A DNA stretch of 5,656 nucleotides from an uncultured Rhizobiaceae group bacterium (GCA_937944075.1 CALDZZ010000254.1:1-5656), one strand, 5' to 3'; positions 1 through 5,581 are shown, numbered from the stretch's first letter. Notes: a model not told the origin generated them from the sequence alone. Translations and numbers: made by a program.

Positions 1-117
1 ACGCGTTTTGAAACATATTTGGCAGACCTGGACCAACTACGGCGAGGCCATAGCGAAACCCTGATGGTCTCTCCCCAGGAAACAGGTTTTTTTCTACCAA
101 ATAGCATCTGCTTCTAA
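1..117 (+). CDS. C-terminal end of an unidentified protein (5' end outside window)
   Basis: Frame +1 is open from the window edge to a TAA at 115-117 and encodes 38 residues. It reads like real coding sequence, starting with an amphipathic helix-like stretch (YLADLDQLRRG) followed by ETLMVSPQETGFF and a short tail ending in ICF. The pattern of a helix followed by a T/LMV-SP-x-x-x-x-FF motif loosely recalls the C-terminus of HflC-type SPFH/band 7 protease modulators. The match is short and from memory only, so the product is left open. The gene is convergent with pyrE, with 82 bp between the stop codons and no clear intrinsic terminator in the gap. It could also be a chance open frame, although the composition argues against that. 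Confidence 0.45.
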   Translation, partial: TRFETYLADLDQLRRGHSETLMVSPQETGFFLPNSICF

Positions 118-199
118 ATTTTGTTAACTGACTAATATTCAAATCCTACCACACAGCACTTAACATCTTCTTGCACTATGTAGAATTTATGGAGTGTCT

Positions 200-778
200 T
201 TAAAGATTTCTGCTTCCCGGCTTTACGGCTGGAATATGTTGCAATTCAGGCGGCAAATCATCTGCAGGATATGCAGGCACCTCATATTCGGCCAGTGCAA
301 TGAGAGGCACACCGACGTCTGACTTTCCGGCAGAACGATCTACGAGACAAGCTGCAGCCAAAACCTCTGCCCCTATGTCTTTCAGGGATTGTACTGTTTC
401 CCTTATTGACAGTCCTGTGGAGACAATATCCTCAATTATTACGACGCGAGCGCCTTTTTCAATTTCAAACCTTCGTAGTTTGAAAGTGCCTTCTTCCCGT
501 TCAACCCAAATGTTTGGAATTCCCAGATGCCTTGACGTTTCATAGGCAGGAATAATGCCACCAACAGCTGGACCGACGACATAATCAATGCCATCAGGAC
601 ATGCCTTTTTAACGCGTTCTGCAAGCGCCTTGCACAAGGTTTCAGTTTTATCAGCATGCATGAAGACACGTGCCTTCTGCAAGAATACAGGGCTATGCAA
701 ACCTGAAGTCAGGATGAAATGCCCCTCCAGCATCGCGCCACAGTCACGGAAAATCTCAAGCACATCTTCAGTTTGCAT
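200..778 (-). CDS. pyrE: Orotate phosphoribosyltransferase
   Basis: This cytosolic enzyme converts orotate and PRPP to orotidine 5'-phosphate and pyrophosphate, the fifth step of de novo UMP synthesis. The protein has 192 residues, normal for the family. The N-terminal part contains GHFILTSGLHSPVFLQ, the usual OPRT substrate-side segment. VVGPAVGGIIPAYE follows at about residues 67-80. The PRPP-binding motif is VVIIEDIVSTGLSIRE at about 112-127, with the adjacent acidic pair E116-D117. The C-terminus carries a KPGSR motif. The long DHGEGG-type loop of the E. coli enzyme is missing. In its place is the shorter VEREEGTFKLRR stretch typical of the Thermus-type OPRT subfamily. The ATG at 778 is supported by a good Shine-Dalgarno. 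The gene lies 12 bp after rsh and is probably the last gene of the rpoZ-rsh-pyrE unit. In many alphaproteobacteria pdxJ follows, but here the next gene is on the opposite strand. Confidence 0.95.
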   Translation of the reverse strand: MQTEDVLEIFRDCGAMLEGHFILTSGLHSPVFLQKARVFMHADKTETLCKALAERVKKACPDGIDYVVGPAVGGIIPAYETSRHLGIPNIWVEREEGTFKLRRFEIEKGARVVIIEDIVSTGLSIRETVQSLKDIGAEVLAAACLVDRSAGKSDVGVPLIALAEYEVPAYPADDLPPELQHIPAVKPGSRNL

Positions 779-786
779 TTTATTCT

Positions 787-791
787 ACCTC
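787..791 (-). promoter_or_regulatory. Ribosome binding site of pyrE overlapping the rsh stop
   Basis: The minus strand reads GAGGT eight bases before the pyrE ATG. Its first G is the last base of the rsh TAG stop codon (791-793). This fixes the pyrE start and suggests translational coupling between rsh and pyrE. Confidence 0.75.
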
Positions 792-2938
792 TATCCGATT
801 ATACGCTCTACCTTGGTCGTAATCGATTTGTTGTTAAGCTGTTTCGTGATTTGGGTTAGATGAGTCAGACCCCAGACATCAATATCTATTTCCATCTCCA
901 TGAACTCATCCACGAGAACTTTCATAGACAGATTTTGAATGTTCCCGTCATTTTGAGCTATTACATTGGCGACAAGAGCCAGAACTCCAGGCTTGTTTTC
1001 AACCAAGACCCGGATGCTTGCTGGAAACCGCTCTTTGCTAGCCTCTTCAATATCCCACCTGACATCAATCAGATTGGCGCCATCATCCTTGAATTTTGCA
1101 AGCGTTTTTGATTGCGCAGGGTAAATCGTAATTCCCTCACCAGGCACCAGAATCCCTACAATATTGTCGCCAGGGACTGCCCCTCCCTCCCTGGAAAAGC
1201 TGACTGGCAAATCACTGTTGATACCACGAATTGGTATGCGGCCTGATGGCTCCTTATCTGACCCTTCTTCCGACTGTCTTGGTTCTTTAAAGGGCGTTGT
1301 ATTTTCATCAACCTCGAAATCCGGATAAATGGCCTTGATTACATTGGTTGCAGACATCTCGTTGCGCCCTACTTCTGCCAGAACATCTTCAAGTGATTGT
1401 CTCGCCAGTCTTGGAAGTGCAGCCTCCAGCAATTCATGAGAATAGCTTTTTGCGGCTTTATCAAAAGCACGCTCCAAAATTCGCGCCCCAAGCGTTGAAT
1501 ATTGCTTACGAATGGATTGACGACTTGCGCGTCGGATTGAAGACCTTGCCTTGCCCGTCACGACAACATTTTCCCACGCTGCTGGCGGGGTTTGTTTCTT
1601 TGAACGGATAATCTCAACTTCATCCCCGTTTTGCAATTTTGTGATGACCGGCATGATTTTGCCGTTCAGCTTGCAACCGATGCAGGTGTTGCCAATGTCA
1701 GTGTGGACTGCGTAAGCGAAATCGATTGGCGTCGCCCCGTTAGGCAAGGCGATGATGCGGCCTTTGGGGGTAAAACAGAATACCTGATCAAAGAAGAGTT
1801 CAAGCTTAGTATGCTCCATGAATTCTTCGGCATTATCCCCTTCTGCCAAATGTTCAATGGTTTTTCTGAGTGACTCGTAAGCATTGCTTTCCAGAACGAT
1901 ATTATCACCATCCTTGTAGGAAGCATGAGCAGCAATGCCGAATTCGGCAATATCATGCATGCGTTTTGTGCGGATTTGAAGCTCAACGCGCTGACCCGCT
2001 GGACCAACCACCGTTGTATGAATTGAGCGGTAGTCATTTTGCTTTGGAACCGAAATGTAATCCTTGAAACGCCCTGGAACCATGGCCCATTCACGATGCA
2101 CCACTCCAAGGGCGCTGTAACAATCTTCAATGCTGTCTACAATAATGCGAAACCCATAGATGTCAGACAACTGCTCGAAGGTTACGCCCTTGCTCTCCAT
2201 TTTCCTGAAAACTGAATAGGGCTTTTTCTGTCTGCTGGAAACGGTTGCCTTGATATGAAACTCGGCCAGTTTTTCTTCAAGTGTCCTGGAAATTTCCTCT
2301 GTGAGAGATTTGTTTCCTTCTGCAAGCTCCTCGAGATGCCCAATGACTGCTGTATAGGCATCCGGATAGATATACTTGAAGGATAACTTCTCAAGCTCGT
2401 CGCGCAAATCCTGCATGCCAATACGGCCTGCCAGTGGTGCGTATATCTCCATGGTCTCGGTCGCAATGCGCTTGCATTTGTCAGGTCGCATGGCGCCAAG
2501 CGTCCGCATGTTATGCAAACGGTCAGACAGTTTTACGAGCAAAACGCGAATATCGTCCGAAATTGCCAGTAACAGGCTTCTCAGGTTTTCAGCCTGTTTG
2601 GCTTGTGCAGAAACAAGGTCAAGGCGCTTAAGCTTGGTTAGCCCTTCGACAAGGTGGCCGATGCGTTCGCCAAAAAGTTCGTCAATTTCACGTCTTGTTG
2701 CGTCTGTATCTTCTATCGTGTCGTGAAGAAGGGCCACTGCGATTGTCTCTTCATCAAGATGAAGATCCGTCAGGATGGCAGCAACTTCCAGTGGATGGGA
2801 AAAATAGGGATCGCCACTTGCCCGTTTTTGTTCACCATGTTTTTGCATGGCGTAAACATAGGCCTTGTTGAGCAGGGCTTCATTCGGTTTATCAATATAG
2901 CCTGCAACCCGTTCAACGAGTTCGTATTGACGCATCAT
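791..2938 (-). CDS. rsh: Bifunctional (p)ppGpp synthetase/hydrolase, RelA/SpoT (Rel/Rsh) family
   Basis: This long-form Rel enzyme makes (p)ppGpp from ATP and GTP/GDP and also hydrolyses it, so it sets the stringent response. It has 715 residues, normal for the family. The N-terminal HD hydrolase domain (about 25-180) keeps H48, the HDTIED motif at 72-77 and SDRLHN around D139, so hydrolysis should be active. The synthetase domain (about 235-345) has YGFRIIV, the RFKD signature at 290-293 (the RxKD form of bifunctional enzymes rather than the ExDD of RelA), YRSIHTT at 303-309 and VELQIRT at 318-324. A TGS domain follows (about 385-447), then a helical region, a degenerate zinc-finger-like (ZFD/CC) region near 575-615, and a C-terminal ACT domain (about 640-712). 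In the ZFD region the usual Cys-Cys and His/Cys positions read GGAVPGD and YPAQS. The start is bounded by an in-frame TAA 9 bp upstream. Two ATGs (2938, 2935) are possible, and the first matches the usual MMRQYELVERV opening. Other names in use are relA and spoT. Confidence 0.97.
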   Translation of the reverse strand: MMRQYELVERVAGYIDKPNEALLNKAYVYAMQKHGEQKRASGDPYFSHPLEVAAILTDLHLDEETIAVALLHDTIEDTDATRREIDELFGERIGHLVEGLTKLKRLDLVSAQAKQAENLRSLLLAISDDIRVLLVKLSDRLHNMRTLGAMRPDKCKRIATETMEIYAPLAGRIGMQDLRDELEKLSFKYIYPDAYTAVIGHLEELAEGNKSLTEEISRTLEEKLAEFHIKATVSSRQKKPYSVFRKMESKGVTFEQLSDIYGFRIIVDSIEDCYSALGVVHREWAMVPGRFKDYISVPKQNDYRSIHTTVVGPAGQRVELQIRTKRMHDIAEFGIAAHASYKDGDNIVLESNAYESLRKTIEHLAEGDNAEEFMEHTKLELFFDQVFCFTPKGRIIALPNGATPIDFAYAVHTDIGNTCIGCKLNGKIMPVITKLQNGDEVEIIRSKKQTPPAAWENVVVTGKARSSIRRASRQSIRKQYSTLGARILERAFDKAAKSYSHELLEAALPRLARQSLEDVLAEVGRNEMSATNVIKAIYPDFEVDENTTPFKEPRQSEEGSDKEPSGRIPIRGINSDLPVSFSREGGAVPGDNIVGILVPGEGITIYPAQSKTLAKFKDDGANLIDVRWDIEEASKERFPASIRVLVENKPGVLALVANVIAQNDGNIQNLSMKVLVDEFMEMEIDIDVWGLTHLTQITKQLNNKSITTKVERIIG

Positions 2939-2964
2939 TCGATTTTATCACATCCGGTTTTCAT
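2935..2964 (-). CDS. Possible 9-codon leader ORF overlapping the rsh start
   Basis: An ATG at 2964 opens the short frame MKTGCDKIE, which ends in TGA at 2937-2935. The stop overlaps the first rsh ATG as ATGA, the classic layout for translational coupling. rsh itself has no convincing Shine-Dalgarno: the nearest G-rich stretch, GGATG at about 2955-2951, is too far away. The mini-ORF has AGGG just before its ATG, but the spacing is unusually short. Translation is therefore possible but unproven, and a 9-codon frame can arise by chance. Confidence 0.2.
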   Translation of the reverse strand: MKTGCDKIE

Positions 2965-3017
2965 ACCCTATATATGAAACATCCGGCGAAGGTTTTAAAC
3001 CTGCCGGATGTGATAAA
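2944..3017 (-). repeat. 14-bp perfect inverted repeat spanning the rpoZ-rsh spacer
   Basis: TTTATCACATCCGG at 2944-2957 is exactly complementary to CCGGATGTGATAAA at 3004-3017, with a 46-base loop. In the rpoZ-rsh transcript the 3' arm ends 5 bases before the rsh ATG (2938), so pairing would bury the ribosome landing region of rsh. The 5' arm shares its core with a second, shorter hairpin (2979-3011), so the two folds exclude each other. Confidence 0.6.
2979..3011 (-). terminator. GC-rich hairpin after rpoZ, possible terminator or attenuator
   Basis: On the minus strand ACATCCGGC (3011-3003) pairs perfectly with GCCGGATGT (2987-2979). Inside it, AGGTT pairs with AACCT across a 3-base loop, with a two-base bulge between the stems. 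The hairpin starts 25 bases after the rpoZ stop. The bases that follow (TTCATATATAG) are AU-rich but contain only a short U run, so termination would be partial at best. It could also act mainly as an RNA-stabilising or regulatory structure. Confidence 0.4.
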
Positions 3018-3036
3018 CTGATATTTATTTTCAGAC

Positions 3037-3459
3037 TTAATAGTCGTCGTTTTTCTCAGGTGGAACCAGGCCTTCAATACCTGCAAGCAACTCATCTTCT
3101 GACAAGCTGTCAAATGTGACATCCGGTTCAGCTGTATCAGGGGAATCAGTCATGATGTCTGCTTCAGGAGCCTGATCAACTTCCGGTATCATTGCCACTG
3201 ATTCTTCAGGCTCACCCTCAGGTTCGTCAACCTCAACCTGTTTTTGGAGAGAATGAATCAGATCCTCTTCCAGATCTGCTGGCGAGAGTGTTTCTTCGGC
3301 AATCTCACGAAGGGCAACTACCGGATTCTTGTCATTGTCGCGCGGTACAGTAATTTCGCCACCACTGGAGATTTGACGTGCGCGGTGGCCAGCCAAAAGA
3401 ACCAATTCAAAACGGTTTTCAATCTTGTCTACGCAATCTTCTACGGTGACACGTGCCAT
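3037..3459 (-). CDS. rpoZ: DNA-directed RNA polymerase subunit omega
   Basis: Omega binds the beta' subunit, helps RNA polymerase assemble, and in proteobacteria contributes to ppGpp site 1 together with beta'. The protein has 140 residues. The conserved core is clear: MARVTVEDCVDKIENRFELVL at the N-terminus, including the MAR residues that in E. coli lie at the ppGpp site, then AGHRARQI (23-30) and NPVVALREIAEETL (45-58). It is much longer than the E. coli subunit (about 91 residues). Residues 72-115 are a low-complexity, strongly acidic and proline-rich linker. After it comes a short motif with the look of conserved sequence, LSEDELLAGIEGL (119-131), and the end is PPEKNDDY. Extended omega subunits are usual in alphaproteobacteria. 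The ATG at 3459 has a good GAGGT ribosome site. rpoZ is the first gene of the probable rpoZ-rsh-pyrE operon. Confidence 0.95.
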   Translation of the reverse strand: MARVTVEDCVDKIENRFELVLLAGHRARQISSGGEITVPRDNDKNPVVALREIAEETLSPADLEEDLIHSLQKQVEVDEPEGEPEESVAMIPEVDQAPEADIMTDSPDTAEPDVTFDSLSEDELLAGIEGLVPPEKNDDY

Positions 3460-3465
3460 TCTTAA

Positions 3466-3470
3466 ACCTC
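3466..3470 (-). promoter_or_regulatory. Ribosome binding site of rpoZ
   Basis: GAGGT on the minus strand lies six bases before the ATG at 3459. This is a strong Shine-Dalgarno that confirms the start. Confidence 0.75.
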
Positions 3471-3490
3471 ATTATCAGGAAATATGTCGT

Positions 3491-3519
3491 TGTCTAACGT
3501 TAAACCATGGCAATTTCAA
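3491..3519 (-). promoter_or_regulatory. Candidate rpoZ operon promoter
   Basis: On the minus strand TTGAAA (3519-3514) matches the -35 consensus at 5 of 6 bases. After a 17-base spacer comes TAGACA (3496-3491), a weak -10 with 3 of 6 matches. Initiation near 3484 would give a 5' leader of about 25 bases containing the rpoZ ribosome site. The -35 lies inside the dyad at 3514-3533, and the spacer contains the 8-bp palindrome TAACGTTA (3495-3502), so a bound regulator could block it. Confidence 0.35.
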
Positions 3520-3610
3520 GAGAATTCTTGAAACATAAAACTTCAAGCACATCTTAAAAAGAGTTCCTTTAATCAATTACTGCCTCCGCATTATGTGATG
3601 AAACGTTAGA
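3493..3610. repeat. Paired 9-bp inverted sites TCTAACGTT / AACGTTAGA
   Basis: TCTAACGTT (3493-3501) and its exact reverse complement (3602-3610) sit about 100 bp apart in the 251-bp divergent intergenic region. Both contain the AACGTT palindrome, and the first is extended to TAACGTTA. The pair could be two binding sites of one regulator, one near each divergent gene, or chance. Confidence 0.25.
3514..3533. promoter_or_regulatory. Dyad TTTCAAG-N6-CTTGAAA, possible operator
   Basis: The two 7-bp arms (3514-3520 and 3527-3533) are perfectly complementary around a 6-bp centre. A further direct copy of the half-site, TTCAAG, occurs at 3542-3547. The dyad overlaps the candidate rpoZ -35 box. No known regulator was matched, and its low GC content means chance cannot be ruled out. 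Confidence 0.3.
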
Positions 3611-3710
3611 GGATGTTTTCAAAAAACAATCTATTAATAGGGAACAAGCTGCCCCGCTGTCTGTTTATTAGAAATACTGTAATTCAATACTACACCGGAT
3701 TTTAGAAATC

Positions 3711-4295
3711 ATGTTTGACCAAAGAGAAAAAATTGCACTGTTTATTGATGGAGCAAATTTGTACGCGACTTCTAGGGCACTAGGCTTTGATATTGACTAC
3801 AAGAAAATGCTCAACTACTTCCATCAACAAGGATACCTCCTGCGTGCTTACTATTATACTGCTCTGATTGAAGACCAGGAATATTCATCCATCAGGCCAC
3901 TGATCGACTGGCTGGACTATAATGGCTACCGGGTTGTAACGAAACCTACCAAAGAATTCACCGATGCCAGTGGACGCAAGAAAGTCAAGTCCAGCATGGA
4001 TATGGAGTTGGCCGTTGATGCCATGGAGCTTTCATCTTCGGTTGATCATACGGTTTTGTTCTCTGGTGACGGGGATTATCGTTATCTTGTAGAAAGCCTG
4101 CAAAGGCGTGGTCGCAAAGTGAGTGTGATTTCAACGACCAAAACAAGCCCGCCGATGATTTCAGATGATTTGCGTAGGCAGGCAGACTTTTTCATAGAAC
4201 TTACCAGCTTGAAAAATGAAATAGGTCGAGACCTGGCAGAGAAATCACAGTATGATGATTATTCTGATGAAGAAGAATATGATGATGATTACTGA
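3711..4295 (+). CDS. NYN domain-containing protein (LabA/DUF88 family, putative nuclease)
   Basis: The protein has 194 residues, and its NYN domain (PIN-like fold) spans about residues 6-165. Landmarks are ALFIDGANLY (9-18, with D13 and N16), SSMDMELAVDAMEL with D97 and D103, and VLFSGDGDYRYLVE with D120 and D122. These aspartates are placed like the metal-binding residues of PIN/NYN nucleases, so a metal-dependent ribonuclease role is likely, but the substrate is unknown. RRGRKVSVIST and PPMISDDLRRQADFFIEL close the domain. The tail (181-194) is acidic and tyrosine-rich (DDYSDEEEYDDDY). An in-frame TAG at 3669-3671 lies upstream with no other ATG between, so the ATG at 3711 is the only good start. 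Its ribosome site is weak (CCGGA at 11-15 bases). The stop overlaps the start of the glycosylase gene by one base. Orthologues are common in alphaproteobacteria as uncharacterised proteins. Confidence 0.88.
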   Translation: MFDQREKIALFIDGANLYATSRALGFDIDYKKMLNYFHQQGYLLRAYYYTALIEDQEYSSIRPLIDWLDYNGYRVVTKPTKEFTDASGRKKVKSSMDMELAVDAMELSSSVDHTVLFSGDGDYRYLVESLQRRGRKVSVISTTKTSPPMISDDLRRQADFFIELTSLKNEIGRDLAEKSQYDDYSDEEEYDDDY

Positions 4296-4954
4296 TGGCT
4301 CTTATCCGGACAGACGCATTAAATGACCCTCACCGCGATTGTGATATCTGCCCAAGGTTAAAAGGCTTTATAGACCAGCAAAGAGAAAAACACCCTGACT
4401 GGCACAATGCACCGGTGGATACCTGGGTATCCGCCAAAGGGGATGCGGATGTCAGACTTCTAATCATTGGACTTGCCCCCGGTCTTAAAGGCGCCAACAG
4501 GACAGGGCGTCCTTTTACGGGAGACTGGGCGGGAGATCTACTCTATGCAACGCTTCTGAAGTTTGGATTTGCCAGCGGTGAATATGGCGCAGAAACCAGT
4601 GACAGTCTTCAACTAGAGCAAAGTGCCATTACCAATGCAGTGCGCTGTGTGCCTCCGGAAAACAAACCTGTTGGTGCCGAGATCAACAATTGCAGACCAT
4701 TTCTTTTAAATACTCTCAATCGTTTTCCCAATCTCAATGCGCTTGTTACGCTTGGAAAAATTTCTCATGATTCGACTGTTCGGGCATTAAGCGGCAAAAT
4801 TTCAGCCACACCCTTTGGTCATAATCTTTCTCAGGAAGTCGGCGGTTTTAGAATTTTTTCCAGCTATCATTGTTCCAGATATAATACCAATACCGGCAGA
4901 CTTACGGTTCAGATGTTCGAAGATGTTTTTGAAAATGTCAGAAACAACCTTTAG
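4295..4954 (+). CDS. Uracil-DNA glycosylase, family 5 (UDGb type)
   Basis: This 219-residue Fe-S uracil-DNA glycosylase should remove uracil, and in this family also other deaminated bases, from DNA to start base-excision repair. The family 5 signature GLAPGLKGANRTGRPFTGD is at 59-77. Unlike family 1 and 4 enzymes it has no Asp, Asn or Glu at the usual catalytic position of this motif, which is normal for UDGb. Four cysteines fit the cluster ligands: C16 and C19 (CDICPRL), C118 (NAVRCVPPENKP) and C133 (NNCRPFLL). LNALVTLGKISHD (148-159) and SSYHCSRYNTNTGRLT (189-204) supply the rest of the fold and the DNA-intercalating loop. C193 sits where proline is frequent in relatives, giving HCS rather than HPS. 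The ATG overlaps the NYN-gene stop (TGATG), and no Shine-Dalgarno is visible, so translation probably relies on reinitiation. The end lies 5 bp from the convergent PaiB-like gene. Confidence 0.92.
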   Translation: MALIRTDALNDPHRDCDICPRLKGFIDQQREKHPDWHNAPVDTWVSAKGDADVRLLIIGLAPGLKGANRTGRPFTGDWAGDLLYATLLKFGFASGEYGAETSDSLQLEQSAITNAVRCVPPENKPVGAEINNCRPFLLNTLNRFPNLNALVTLGKISHDSTVRALSGKISATPFGHNLSQEVGGFRIFSSYHCSRYNTNTGRLTVQMFEDVFENVRNNL

Positions 4955-4959
4955 CAATG

Positions 4960-5580
4960 CTATTCATCTGCCATTTTCATCAACTCGCCAAGCCATTCGG
5001 TTTCACTGCCCATATCGCTGGATAAAACTTTATCCGCCGCTGCGAATCTAACAGCTTTTGGCTTGTTTTGCGAAAGTTTCCAGGTGCCTTTAATTTCACT
5101 TATTTTCATTTTTACCGGTACTATCTGACGAAGCATTTTATCATAAACAGCTTGTGTCATTTTATCGGAAGTCCACGGTTTCTTTGGAGATAACCGCCTT
5201 TCCATGCTATGTGATAAACGGTTTAAAACCTCGTGCATCTCATCATGCGGCAGGGTTTGTATTTTCCCACGAATGTGAACAGCCACATAATTCCAGGTTG
5301 GAACCTGATCGTTGATCTCATACCAGTCCGGCGAAAGATAAGCGTCTCCGCCAGCAACTGATATGACTGCGTTCACCTGCTGCTCAAGCATTCCTACTAT
5401 CGGATTTGAACGCACTAGATGTAATTCCAGTTCTGTCGCATCTTCATTCAACAGAAAAGGGATATGGCTAAGTAAAGGCCCGTCATCCGCATTGATTGCA
5501 AGCGTTCCGAAAGAGCGTTCTCTGGCGAATTCCATATTCTGTTTTTGCGAACGCTTACGAAAGTGATTATTAAGGTGCAT
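4960..5580 (-). CDS. FMN-binding negative transcriptional regulator, PaiB family
   Basis: The 206-residue protein belongs to the PaiB/FMN_bind_2 family, flavin-reductase-like split-barrel proteins named after Bacillus PaiB, a reported negative regulator of sporulation and protease genes. The actual role in this organism is unknown. Visible hallmarks are RSFGTLAI (22-29), SHIPFLL (38-44), LVRSNP (55-60), AVISVAGGDAYLSPDWYE (71-88), VPTWNYVAVHIRG (93-105) and KGTWKLSQNK (164-173). No helix-turn-helix is evident, so direct DNA binding should not be assumed. Length is typical. The first residues (MHLNNHFRKRSQKQ) fit the usual N-terminus. The gene starts 3 bp after the smpB stop with a good ribosome site lying inside the smpB end, so the two are probably co-transcribed and coupled. 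Confidence 0.88.
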   Translation of the reverse strand: MHLNNHFRKRSQKQNMEFARERSFGTLAINADDGPLLSHIPFLLNEDATELELHLVRSNPIVGMLEQQVNAVISVAGGDAYLSPDWYEINDQVPTWNYVAVHIRGKIQTLPHDEMHEVLNRLSHSMERRLSPKKPWTSDKMTQAVYDKMLRQIVPVKMKISEIKGTWKLSQNKPKAVRFAAADKVLSSDMGSETEWLGELMKMADE

Positions 5581-5581
5581 G

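Noticed and set aside
118..199. Intrinsic terminator between the pyrE end and the convergent gene
   Set aside because: Only a weak 6-bp AT-rich pairing (TGTTAA/TTAACA) was found, with no GC-rich stem or U run.
1666..2130. Long open frame (154 codons) on the minus strand inside rsh
   Set aside because: It lies in another frame of the clearly conserved synthetase/TGS part of rsh and has no family features or ribosome site.
2376..2726. Open frame of 116 codons on the plus strand opposite rsh
   Set aside because: It is antisense to the conserved HD domain, with serine/arginine-rich composition typical of a shadow frame.
2654..2977. Plus-strand open frame of 107 codons reaching into the rpoZ-rsh spacer
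   Set aside because: It overlaps the N-terminus of rsh on the opposite strand and shows no recognisable protein or start signal.
3120..3128. Another copy of ACATCCGG, matching the spacer repeat
   Set aside because: It lies inside the rpoZ linker coding region without a nearby pairing partner that would form part of the leader fold, so it is probably chance.
3460..3710. SOS box (GTTC-N7-GTTC) or CtrA site (TTAA-N7-TTAA) before the NYN/glycosylase unit
   Set aside because: The individual half-sites occur, but none has its partner at the right spacing, so damage or cell-cycle control cannot be claimed.
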